Shown here: positions 52,938-60,937 of the stretch, one piece after another | Layout of the letters: the number at the start of each line of letters is the position of its first letter | Position numbering within the stretch: position 1 is the stretch's first letter | Assembly: GCF_002920535.1 (NCBI RefSeq) | Contig: NZ_PQSS01000020.1 | Coordinates: 43,148-107,147, forward strand | From: Streptomyces sp. Ru71 | Lineage (GTDB): Bacteria > Actinomycetota > Actinomycetes > Streptomycetales > Streptomycetaceae | Direction of reading: 5' to 3' | Length of the DNA stretch: 64,000 nt | Notes under the pieces: generated by a model | Seen by the model: only the letters and a program-made list of their open reading frames with translations | What the model was told of the DNA's origin: nothing | Database searches by the model: none | Made by a program: the position numbers and the translations under genes

Positions 52938-53540
52938 ATGGACGGCGTGCCGCCCTCCTCCCAGCGCCCCGCCGCCCCCTTCACCCGCCGCGACTTCCAG
53001 CTGGTCCTGCTGCGCCGCATGGCCGACCACAACCCCGGCCTCGTCGAGGACGCCCGCCGTGAGCTGGGCGTCTCCCTGGCCGAGATGCGCGAGGCCAACA
53101 AACGCTGGCAGGCGATGGTCCGCTCACCCCGCGCCCGCGCGGCGGCCTCCCGCTACCGCTCGGTCCTGGGCCCCCCGGAGTCCGAGGGCAAGCGCACGAT
53201 CGGCGACCTGGAGTGCGCCGCCTGGCAGTGGCCGCTGCCCCTGTGGCCCGACCTGCGCTTCGAGGTGCTCGTCGGCCCGCGCGGCGCCGTCTGGAACGAG
53301 TGGCTGGTCCGTGCGCCCGACGCTCCCGCCCCCGCCCTGCGCACCCTGGAGGACCTCACCCCCTGGTCCTGCACGGTCGACGAGGCGGCCCGCGCCTTCG
53401 CCCCCGCCCGCCCCCTGGAGGGCACCGCGCCCACCCGCTGGGGCCTGGCCTTCACCGCCCCGGACGCGCGCGGCGTACGCCACGAGGTGGTCGCCGAGTT
53501 CACCTGGGGCCTGCTGCAACGCACGGCCGTCTCGGACTAG
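52938..53540 (+). CDS. conserved hypothetical protein
   Basis: The product has about 200 residues; the start is at ATG 52938 or GTG 52947. It is soluble, with no signal peptide. It has an N-terminal helical part (FTRRDFQLVLLRRMADHNPG, then VEDARRELGVSLAEMREANK) that looks helix-turn-helix-like but is not a recognised family. A Trp-rich second half follows (CAAWQWPLPLWPDLRFEV, GAVWNEWLVRAP, FTWGLLQRT). It is divergent from the IclR gene. Function is unknown. Confidence 0.65.
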   Translation: MDGVPPSSQRPAAPFTRRDFQLVLLRRMADHNPGLVEDARRELGVSLAEMREANKRWQAMVRSPRARAAASRYRSVLGPPESEGKRTIGDLECAAWQWPLPLWPDLRFEVLVGPRGAVWNEWLVRAPDAPAPALRTLEDLTPWSCTVDEAARAFAPARPLEGTAPTRWGLAFTAPDARGVRHEVVAEFTWGLLQRTAVSD

Positions 53541-53704
53541 CGGACGGCCGGGGTTGGCCTTCCCCTTCGGGCAGGCCGCGTAGTGGCCGGCGCCGTGCCT
53601 GCCCAGTGGCCGACGTCATGGCGGCCGACGCGGCCCGAGCGGTGCGGTTGGGGTAAGGAAGAGGCTGGTGCCAGTACAGCAGCCCCTGTCGAAGGAGTCG
53701 CCGC

Positions 53705-55153
53705 GTGTCCTCCCTCTTCCCCGCCCTCACCGGTGATCCGGGCGAGCAGGTCGCCCTGCGGTTCGGCGATCGGGTCCTGACGTATGCGGAACTCGCCGCG
53801 GCGGCCGGGGCCGTCGGGGAGCGGGTGCGCGGGCCGGGCCGGGTGGCCGTGTGGGCCACGCCCGCGCTGGAGACCGCCGTCGGCGTCGTGGGCGTGCTGC
53901 TCGCCGGTGCGGCGGCCGTGCCGCTCAACCCGAAGTCGGGCGAGAAGGAGCTGCGGCACATCCTCACCGACAGCGCGCCCGCGCTCGTCCTGGCCGCGCC
54001 CGGGGACGAACTCCCGGCGGCCCTGGCGGGTCTGGAGCGCGTCGACGTCGACGTGCGCGGCGCCGGGCCGCTCCCCGACGACCGCGGCCGCGACGAGGGC
54101 GACCCGGCGCTGATCGTCTACACCTCCGGCACCACCGGCCCGCCCAAGGGCGCCGTCCTCCCGCGCCGGGCGATCGCCTCGACCCTGGACGCGCTCGCCG
54201 ACGCCTGGCAGTGGACCGGCGACGACGTGCTGGTGCACGGGCTGCCGCTGTTCCATGTGCACGGGCTGGTGCTGGGCGTGCTCGGCCCGCTGCGGCGCGG
54301 CGGGTCGGTGCGCCACCTCGGCAGGTTCAGCACGGAAGGGGTCGCCCGGGAGCTGGGCGGCGGCGCCACCATGCTCTTCGGCGTGCCGACCATGTACCAC
54401 CGCATCGCCGAGACCCTGCCCGGCGACCCGGAGCTGGCGAAGGCGCTGGCCGGGGCCCGGCTGCTGGTGTCCGGGTCGGCCGCGCTGCCGGTGCACGACC
54501 ACGAGCGGATCGCCGCGGCGACCGGACGGCGGGTCATCGAGCGGTACGGCATGACGGAGACGCTGATGAACACCAGCGTCCGCGCCGACGGGGAGGCCCG
54601 GGCCGGGACGGTGGGCGTGCCGCTGCCCGGCGTCGAGCTGCGGCTCGTCGAGGAGGACGGGACCGTCATCACGTCGTACGACGGGGAGAGCGTCGGTGAG
54701 ATCCAGGTGCGCGGGCCGAACCTCTTCACCGAGTACCTGAACCGGCCCGACGCCACCGCCGCCGCGTTCACCGGGGACGGCTGGTTCCGCACCGGGGACA
54801 TGGCGGTGCGCGACGGGGACGGGTATGTGCGGATCGTCGGGCGCAAGGCCACCGATCTCATCAAGAGCGGCGGGTACAAGATCGGCGCGGGGGAGATCGA
54901 GAACGCGCTCCTGGAGCACCCCGGGGTGCGGGAGGCGGCCGTCACCGGGGAGCCGGACGCGGACCTGGGCGAGCGGGTCGTGGCGTGGATCGTCCCCGCC
55001 GACCCGGCTTCCCCGCCCTCCGCCGGGGAGCTGGCGGACCACGTCGCCGCCCGCCTGGCCCCGCACAAGCGGCCCCGCACGGTCCGTTACCTGGAGGCCC
55101 TGCCCCGCAACGACATGGGGAAGATCATGAAGCGGGCCCTGCCCCATGACTGA
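53705..55153 (+). CDS. matB: malonyl-CoA synthetase MatB-like acyl-CoA ligase
   Basis: The 482-residue product starts at GTG 53705. AMP-forming ligase motifs are VYTSGTTGPPKGAVLPRRA, ERYGMTETLMNTS, FRTGDMAVRDGDGYVRIVGR and the C-terminal NDMGKIMK with the adenylation Lys. The N-terminus MSSLFPAL and the short length match, as I recall, S. coelicolor MatB (SCO2444), which makes malonyl-CoA from malonate, ATP and CoA. It overlaps the carboxyltransferase gene by 8 bp, so two routes to malonyl-type extender units share one operon. Confidence 0.88.
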   Translation: MSSLFPALTGDPGEQVALRFGDRVLTYAELAAAAGAVGERVRGPGRVAVWATPALETAVGVVGVLLAGAAAVPLNPKSGEKELRHILTDSAPALVLAAPGDELPAALAGLERVDVDVRGAGPLPDDRGRDEGDPALIVYTSGTTGPPKGAVLPRRAIASTLDALADAWQWTGDDVLVHGLPLFHVHGLVLGVLGPLRRGGSVRHLGRFSTEGVARELGGGATMLFGVPTMYHRIAETLPGDPELAKALAGARLLVSGSAALPVHDHERIAAATGRRVIERYGMTETLMNTSVRADGEARAGTVGVPLPGVELRLVEEDGTVITSYDGESVGEIQVRGPNLFTEYLNRPDATAAAFTGDGWFRTGDMAVRDGDGYVRIVGRKATDLIKSGGYKIGAGEIENALLEHPGVREAAVTGEPDADLGERVVAWIVPADPASPPSAGELADHVAARLAPHKRPRTVRYLEALPRNDMGKIMKRALPHD

Positions 55154-56504
55154 GCGCCTGTCCGCGCGCGCCGCGCTCGCCCTGGTCACCGACGACTTCA
55201 CCGAACTGCCCGCCCCCGACCGGCGCTCCGGGCCCGACGGGCCGCTGGCCTGGCGGGGTTACGACGCCCAGCGCGCCCGTGCCGCCGAGCGCACCGGCGA
55301 GCGGGAGTCCGTGGTGTGCGGCACGGGCACCGTCGAGGGCACCCGCGCGGTGCTGGTCTCCTTCGAGTTCGGCTTCCTCGGCGGCTCCCTCGGCGAGCGC
55401 ACCGGGGACCGGCTGGAGGCGGCGTACGAGCACGCCCGCGCGCATCGGCTGCCCGTGGTGCCGCTGGTGGCCACGGGCGGCAGCCGGATGCAGGAGGGCA
55501 TGCTCGCGCTCACCCAGCTCCAGCGGGTGGCCCGCCAGTCGGCGCTGACGCGGCAGGCGGGCCTGGCCCAGATCGCCGTCCTGCGGGACCCGACGACCGG
55601 CGGCGGCTGGGCGACGCTCGGTGCGGGCGCCGACGTGGTGCTGGCGCTGCCCGGCGCCCAGGTCGGCTTCGCGGGTTCCCGGGTGCGGCCGCCGGACGCC
55701 GATCCGGCCGCGTACACGGCGGAGGCGCAGGTGGCGGCGGGATCGGCGGACGCGGTCGTGGAGCCGGGGCGGCTGCGGGCGGAGCTGGGCCGGTGGCTGC
55801 GGCTGCTCACGCGCCCCTGTGACGCGCCCGCTCCGGTGCCGGCCGCGCTCGGGGCCCGGGAGCTGCCCGCCTCCGGCTGGGACGCCGTCCAGCGGGCCCG
55901 CGACCCGCGCCGGCCGCGGGCACGGGCGTATCTGGACGCCTACTTCACCGAGCGCGTCGAGATCAGCGGCGACCGCTGCGGCGGCCGCGACCCGGAGGGG
56001 ATGCTCTGCGGGTTCGGCGAGCACGAGGGGCGGACCATCGCCTACGCCGCGCAGACCGGCACGGCGACGCGGCCGGCCGGCTACCGGACCGCGGCCCGGC
56101 TGATCCGGCTCGCGGACCGGCTCCGCGTCCCGGTGCTGACGCTGGTGGACACGCCGGGCGCGGCCAACGACGCGGAGGCCGAGCGGCAGGGCGCGGGGCC
56201 GGCCATCGCGGAGGTGTTCGCGGCGGTGGCGTCCGCGCGCACGCCCCTCACCACGCTGCTGATCGGCGAGGGCGGCTCGGGCGGCGCGCTGGCGCTCGCG
56301 GCACCCGGCAACACCTGGGCCACGCCGGACAGTTACTTCTCCGTCATCGCACCCGAGCTCGCGGCGGCGATCCTCAAGCGCCCGCAGGAGGAGGTGGCGG
56401 CGACGGCGGATCAACTCCGCATCACACCGAGGGAGTTGGGCGAGCTCGGGGTGATCCGAACAGGCGATCAGTTGCTCCCTGGAACAGGTGATCGTCACTC
56501 ATGA
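55146..56504 (+). CDS. acyl-CoA carboxylase carboxyltransferase (fused beta/alpha-like halves)
   Basis: This 452-residue product overlaps matB. Two crotonase-like halves are seen. The first has VLVSFEFGFLGGSLGERTGDR and VATGGSRMQEGMLALTQL, close to AccD. The second has RTIAYAAQTGTATRPAGYRT, LVDTPGAANDAEAERQG and LIGEGGSGGALALAAPGNTW, close to AccA. It transfers carboxylate from carboxybiotin to acetyl- or propionyl-CoA and needs a biotin carboxylase from elsewhere. The joined AccD-AccA order is like that of plant-type or Streptomyces single-chain forms. Confidence 0.85.
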   Translation: MTERLSARAALALVTDDFTELPAPDRRSGPDGPLAWRGYDAQRARAAERTGERESVVCGTGTVEGTRAVLVSFEFGFLGGSLGERTGDRLEAAYEHARAHRLPVVPLVATGGSRMQEGMLALTQLQRVARQSALTRQAGLAQIAVLRDPTTGGGWATLGAGADVVLALPGAQVGFAGSRVRPPDADPAAYTAEAQVAAGSADAVVEPGRLRAELGRWLRLLTRPCDAPAPVPAALGARELPASGWDAVQRARDPRRPRARAYLDAYFTERVEISGDRCGGRDPEGMLCGFGEHEGRTIAYAAQTGTATRPAGYRTAARLIRLADRLRVPVLTLVDTPGAANDAEAERQGAGPAIAEVFAAVASARTPLTTLLIGEGGSGGALALAAPGNTWATPDSYFSVIAPELAAAILKRPQEEVAATADQLRITPRELGELGVIRTGDQLLPGTGDRHS

Positions 56505-56619
56505 GGGCGACTGCGGCGGGCGAGACGCACGATACTTACGGTGTGCAAGCGACGGGCTGCAGACCGTAGTCGACGCACAGGTCCCACATCAGAGCACCAC
56601 CGCAAGGAGAAGCACGATC

Positions 56620-56679
56620 ATGAACCTGCTCACCGACGTCCTCGCCGGCCTCGTCCACTTCATCGGCTGGCTGGTCTGA
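56620..56679 (+). CDS. 19-residue hydrophobic peptide
   Basis: MNLLTDVLAGLVHFIGWLV is encoded by ATG 56620 to TGA 56679. AAGGAG (56603-56608) stands 11 bases before the ATG, and a terminator hairpin starts 25 bp after the stop, so this looks like a complete small transcription unit. The peptide would be one short amphipathic or membrane helix. Possible roles are membrane-associated regulator, toxin-like peptide or leader; none is shown. Confidence 0.6.
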   Translation: MNLLTDVLAGLVHFIGWLV

Positions 56680-56703
56680 GGGCGAAGGCCCGAGGCAGCA
56701 CAA

Positions 56704-56742
56704 GGCGGCGCCGTCTCCCCGTCCCAGGGAGGCGGCGCCGCC
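56704..56742. terminator. hairpin terminator after the small peptide
   Basis: A 15-base stem with one G-T pair (56704-56718 with 56728-56742) encloses a 9-base loop, between the small peptide gene and the convergent subtilisin gene. It is probably bidirectional. Confidence 0.75.
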
Positions 56743-56762
56743 GTATGGGTATCCGTACGGGG

Positions 56763-59700
56763 CTACTTCACACCGACCGCGCCGAGGAGTTCCTGGCGTA
56801 CCGAACCGCCGCGGTCGTCGCCGGCGGAGGCCCGCAGGGAGACCGAGAGCGCGTCACGCGGCACGGTGAGCGTGCCGCGCCAGGACGCCCCGGACCCGTC
56901 CAGGCGCACGTCCCGCCAGGTCCGCCCGTCGTCGTACGACACCTCCAGCCGCCCGCCACCGAGCGTGCCGGTGCCCCTCGCGCCCACCACGTAGGAGGCG
57001 CCGAGCCCGACCGGGACCCGGCTGTCGGCCCGGACATTCCCCGCGAGGTCGGTGCCGACGTCGTAGGCGAGGTTGATCAGCGGCAGGAAGGTCCAGCGGT
57101 CCTCGGGGGTCGCGGCCGAGCGGAACGTCCACTCGGAGCGGCCTTCCCGGGCCCTGCCCCAGCGGCCGGCGTCCAGTGCCGTCTCGGTGACGACCGTGTA
57201 CGTGCGCTCGTCGGCGGGCGCGTTCCACACGTAGGCGGCGGAGCCGGCCCCCCGGTCGGCCAGGGCACCGTCGACGTACACCGAGGTGGTCTGGTGCATG
57301 CCGCTCTCCTCGCTCCAGACGTCGCCGAAGCCGGTGTGGTCGGGCCCGGAGTCGCCCCAGCCGGGCGTGTTGAACTGCAGCTGGTTGCCGCTGCGCTGCT
57401 GGCCCCAGCCGAGCCCGGTGCCGAGCCAGGGGTGCCACACCGGCCGGAACCAGTTCAGCCCGGGCCGGGTGCCGCCCCGGTAGGCGACCAGCCCGCTGCG
57501 TTCCTCCAGCGCCCCGTCGGCAGCCGTCACCGACTCGTGCCACAGCTGGCCGGGGCCGGTGGAGACGTAGTCGGTGCGGGTGGCGGGGAAGTCGGCGCGC
57601 TCCTGGAAGCCGATGCCGACGGGGAAGGCGGACGTGATCGAGTAGCGGAACTCACCGCCAAAGGCCGGCTTCGCGGCGTGGAACCGCACGCCGACGGCGG
57701 CGAGTTGCCGCGCGCCGGGTGCGTAGGTGAGGTCCCGGTCGGGGATCGCGCCCGGGTGCCCCTCGGACAGGTCGTACACATAGGGCGTGTCGCGGGTGAC
57801 GGTCAGGTCCACACGTCCCTCGGCACGCAGCCGCTGGGCGTCGGCGGTGCTCAGGGTGGCGATCGGGAAGGGCCGGTCGCCGCCGTCGTCGGCGCCCCAC
57901 CAGGCGTTCAGCCGGCCGGGCGCGTCGTCCGTGACGAACAGGGCCTTCACACCGGCGTCCTGCGCGGCCTGCGCGAGGGCCACCGGGTCGGTGCCGTCGG
58001 TGAGGCGGGCGAGGACCGCCTTGCCCGCGACGCCGGTGAACGGCCCGTCGCCGACGTCGGCCAGCGGCAGCCGCAGCCGTCCGTCGGTGAGGGCGCCGCC
58101 GGGCTGCGCGAGGGCCTCGCCGACGCCGCGCACCTCCATCAGCGGCTTGCCCAGCCGCCACACGGTCCGGTACTCGAAGGTGCCCCGGGTGACCTTCCGG
58201 GTGGGCGCCGCGAACACGCTGTCGTACTTCACCGGCACCTGGACCGCGCCGAACAGGTCGGAGCCGCCTCCGGCACGGTCGTACTCCATCAGCAGCTGCC
58301 GCGTCTCGGTGCGCCGGCCGACGTCGGCCCGCACCTCACGCAGGGTGCGCCCGTCCAGGGTGACCTCGCGGTCCCGGTCCAGGGCCACCTCGGGGGCGGC
58401 CAGGAAGCCGAGGCCGAGAGAGTCGGCGCCCCGGCTGCCGCGCACGTCGAGGAAGGAGGTCAGGCTGTACGTCCCCGGCTTCAGCCGCAGCTTCAGGGTG
58501 CCGGAGTCGCCGACCCGGGCGGGGAAGGGGTCGACACCGGCCGCGAGCTGCTGCACCGCGAGGTCGGCGGCCGTGGGCCCGCCGTCGCGGTCCTTGACGT
58601 GCACGGTGAGCGTGTACCGCTCCTCCTCCTTGACCAGCCCGAACACGGTGTGCGCGACGGGGGTTCCGGCCGCGTCGGAGGCGACGATCTGCCCGCTGGT
58701 GTTGCCGACGGGGGCCTGGGAGCCGTCACCGGTGACGGTGGTGGAGGCCGTGCCGTGCGCGGGGACGGTGAGCGTGGTGTCGGCGAGGGTGGCGACGCCG
58801 TCGGGCGCACCGGTGACGGCGAGCTTCAACTCGGCCGGTGCGTCACCGGTGTTGGTGTAGGTGATCGTGCGGGTCACCGGCCTGTTCGCCTCGTACGGCC
58901 AGCTGTAGTAGCCGAGGTCGGCGCTGCCGGTGGCGGTGACGGTCGCGTCGATCGTGTCCGGCACGCTGACCCGCCCGCTGCCCAGCTCGTAGGCCGGGGC
59001 GTCCAGTTGCCGGGAGGTGGACATCAGCGCGTCCTTGAGCCGCGCACCGGTCCAGTCCGGGTGGCGCTGGGCGAGGAGGGCGGCGACGCCGGCGACGTGC
59101 GGGGTCGCCATCGACGTACCGCTCATGGAGGTGTACGGGCCGCTGCCCGGCGTGAGCCGGGAGCGGGCGGCGAGGATGTCGACGCCCGGCGCCGACACAT
59201 CCGGCTTCAGGGCGTTGTCGCCGTAGCGGGGCCCGGCGCTGGTGAAGTACGCGGCCCGGTCGGCGGAGTCGACGGCGCCGACGGTGAGCGCGGCGTCTGC
59301 GGCGCCGGGCGAGCCGATCGAGGAGGGCGCACCGGTGTTGCCCGCGGCGACGACGAAGAGCGCGCCGGTCTCACGGGTGAGGGTGTTCACGGCCTGGGCC
59401 ATGGGATCGGTGCCGTCGCTCGGCTCGGTCGAGCCCAGGCTCATCGAGACGATCCTGGCGTGCACGTCCCGGGCGGCCCACTCCATACCGGCGATGATCT
59501 GCGACTCGCTGCCCGAGCCCTGGTCGCCGAGCACCTTGCCGACCGCCAGCGTGGCCTCGGGCGCGACGCCCTTCTCGCGGCCGTCGGAGGCGGCGCCGCT
59601 GCCGCCGACGGTGGAGGTGACGTGGGTGCCGTGGCCGTTGCGGTCGGCGACCTCCTGGCCCTCGACGAAGCTCCTGGTGGCGGTGACCCGGCCCGCGAGG

Positions 59701-60389
59701 TCGGGGTGGCCGGCGTCGACGCCGGTGTCGAGGACGGCGACGGTGACGCCCTTGCCGGTCAGCCCGGCCTCCCAGGCCTTCGGCGTGCCGATCTGGGCGT
59801 TGCTCTCGGCCATGCCGGCCGTGACCCGCCCGTCGAGCCACACCTTGCCGGCGCCGCCCTGCCGGGTGAGCGCCTGCCAGAACGCGCGCCCCTTGCGCGC
59901 CCGTACGGCGTCCCCGCCCACGCTCGGCAGCGCCCGCACCCGCCGGGCGCCGGGCGGCACGGCGGCCCTGCCGCCCTTGCCGTGGGTGACGATCAGGGGC
60001 AGTTCGCCGGCCTTGTCGTCGGTGAGCCCCTGCCGGATCAGGGCGCTGACGTCGAACAGCCGCCGGTCGAGCGTGCCCGCCCGCAGATACGGCAGCGCCT
60101 CGTCCGGTACGACGCTGATCTCGCCGTTCGCCGTCTGGGTGCGCACGCTTCCGCTCGCGCCCCGGGGCCGCTGGACGGTCACGGTCCGCTTGCCGCCGCC
60201 GAGGTCGGTGACCGTGACCTGGTCGCCGGTGACGAGGGTGACGGTGCGGGCGGCGTCCGCCGTGCGGGCGGCGCTTGGAGTGGTCCCCGGGCCGGGGCCG
60301 GCCGCCCGGCCCGCGCCGGCCGGCAGCAGGGCGATCACGAGCCCGGCCGACAGGAGGGCCGCCCCGCGTCTGACTGGTCCTGTGCTCAT
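56763..60389 (-). CDS. large secreted subtilisin-like serine peptidase (S8)
   Basis: The 1208-residue product has a signal peptide (MSTGPVRRGAALLSAGLVIA to about GRAA), an I9-like propeptide and an S8 domain with D221 in VAVLDTGVDAGHPDL, H253 in NGHGTHVTST, oxyanion N351 in VVAAGNTG and S426 in MSGTSMATPHVAG. A PA-like segment follows at about 770-860 (GPFTGVAGKAVLARLTDG), and the long C-terminal region is beta-rich with VSYDDGRTWRDVRLDG, as in other large Streptomyces subtilisins. It lies alone, divergent from the conflict-type operon. Confidence 0.93.
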   Translation of the reverse strand: MSTGPVRRGAALLSAGLVIALLPAGAGRAAGPGPGTTPSAARTADAARTVTLVTGDQVTVTDLGGGKRTVTVQRPRGASGSVRTQTANGEISVVPDEALPYLRAGTLDRRLFDVSALIRQGLTDDKAGELPLIVTHGKGGRAAVPPGARRVRALPSVGGDAVRARKGRAFWQALTRQGGAGKVWLDGRVTAGMAESNAQIGTPKAWEAGLTGKGVTVAVLDTGVDAGHPDLAGRVTATRSFVEGQEVADRNGHGTHVTSTVGGSGAASDGREKGVAPEATLAVGKVLGDQGSGSESQIIAGMEWAARDVHARIVSMSLGSTEPSDGTDPMAQAVNTLTRETGALFVVAAGNTGAPSSIGSPGAADAALTVGAVDSADRAAYFTSAGPRYGDNALKPDVSAPGVDILAARSRLTPGSGPYTSMSGTSMATPHVAGVAALLAQRHPDWTGARLKDALMSTSRQLDAPAYELGSGRVSVPDTIDATVTATGSADLGYYSWPYEANRPVTRTITYTNTGDAPAELKLAVTGAPDGVATLADTTLTVPAHGTASTTVTGDGSQAPVGNTSGQIVASDAAGTPVAHTVFGLVKEEERYTLTVHVKDRDGGPTAADLAVQQLAAGVDPFPARVGDSGTLKLRLKPGTYSLTSFLDVRGSRGADSLGLGFLAAPEVALDRDREVTLDGRTLREVRADVGRRTETRQLLMEYDRAGGGSDLFGAVQVPVKYDSVFAAPTRKVTRGTFEYRTVWRLGKPLMEVRGVGEALAQPGGALTDGRLRLPLADVGDGPFTGVAGKAVLARLTDGTDPVALAQAAQDAGVKALFVTDDAPGRLNAWWGADDGGDRPFPIATLSTADAQRLRAEGRVDLTVTRDTPYVYDLSEGHPGAIPDRDLTYAPGARQLAAVGVRFHAAKPAFGGEFRYSITSAFPVGIGFQERADFPATRTDYVSTGPGQLWHESVTAADGALEERSGLVAYRGGTRPGLNWFRPVWHPWLGTGLGWGQQRSGNQLQFNTPGWGDSGPDHTGFGDVWSEESGMHQTTSVYVDGALADRGAGSAAYVWNAPADERTYTVVTETALDAGRWGRAREGRSEWTFRSAATPEDRWTFLPLINLAYDVGTDLAGNVRADSRVPVGLGASYVVGARGTGTLGGGRLEVSYDDGRTWRDVRLDGSGASWRGTLTVPRDALSVSLRASAGDDRGGSVRQELLGAVGVK

Positions 60390-60592
60390 CCACGCCTCTC
60401 TTCGTCGTGTGTCCGAAGAGTGTCATGTGCCGTGTGGTGACGGGGAGTTGACGGCAGACGGCGGAAAGCTGCCCTGGCGCATTCCCGCCAGGTGTCCGGT
60501 GACGGACGCGGTAACCGGGTACACCGCACGCGCACCGTCCGTAACAATGGGAGCCGGCAAGGTCGGAACCTCACGGGGGAGTTGGCGGCGCG

Positions 60593-60937
60593 ATGGAGCA
60601 ACTGGTGGAGTTCACCACCGAGGAGGGCGCCCTGGTCGTGGTGGAGGGCGTCGAGGACGCCGCCGGCGCACGGCTCGTCTCACGCGGCGGCACCGCGCAG
60701 GCCACGCGCACCTTCGAGAACTCCCTCGCGGGTGTGCGCGCGGCGGCCGAGTCGGCGCTGCGGGTGCTGCGCGACGGCGCGCTGAAACCGGACGCGGTGG
60801 AGCTGGAGTTCGGGGTGAAGATGAGCGCGGAGGCGGGCGCGGTCATCGCCAAGGGCGCGGCGGAGGCCCATCTGGTGGTGAAGCTGAGCTGGTCGCCGGG
60901 CGGGGCCGCCCGGGGCCCGGAGCAGACCTCGTCATGA
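60593..60937 (+). CDS. CU044_2847-type small protein (trypsin co-occurring domain)
   Basis: The 114-residue protein starts at ATG 60593 behind GGGGGAG. Its pattern MEQLVEFTTEEGALVVVEGV, then a helix (FENSLAGVRAAAESALRVLR) and VELEFGVKMSAEAGAVIAKG fits the CU044_2847 family, also called trypsin-co-occurring domain. These proteins sit beside trypsin-like proteases in predicted conflict systems and may be their target or regulator. Its TGA overlaps the protease ATG. Confidence 0.8.
   Translation: MEQLVEFTTEEGALVVVEGVEDAAGARLVSRGGTAQATRTFENSLAGVRAAAESALRVLRDGALKPDAVELEFGVKMSAEAGAVIAKGAAEAHLVVKLSWSPGGAARGPEQTSS

Noticed and set aside
56541..60440. A 1299-codon plus-strand open frame opposite the subtilisin gene
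   Set aside because: Lack of stops is due to high GC; the minus strand encodes a full S8 peptidase with signal peptide and triad.
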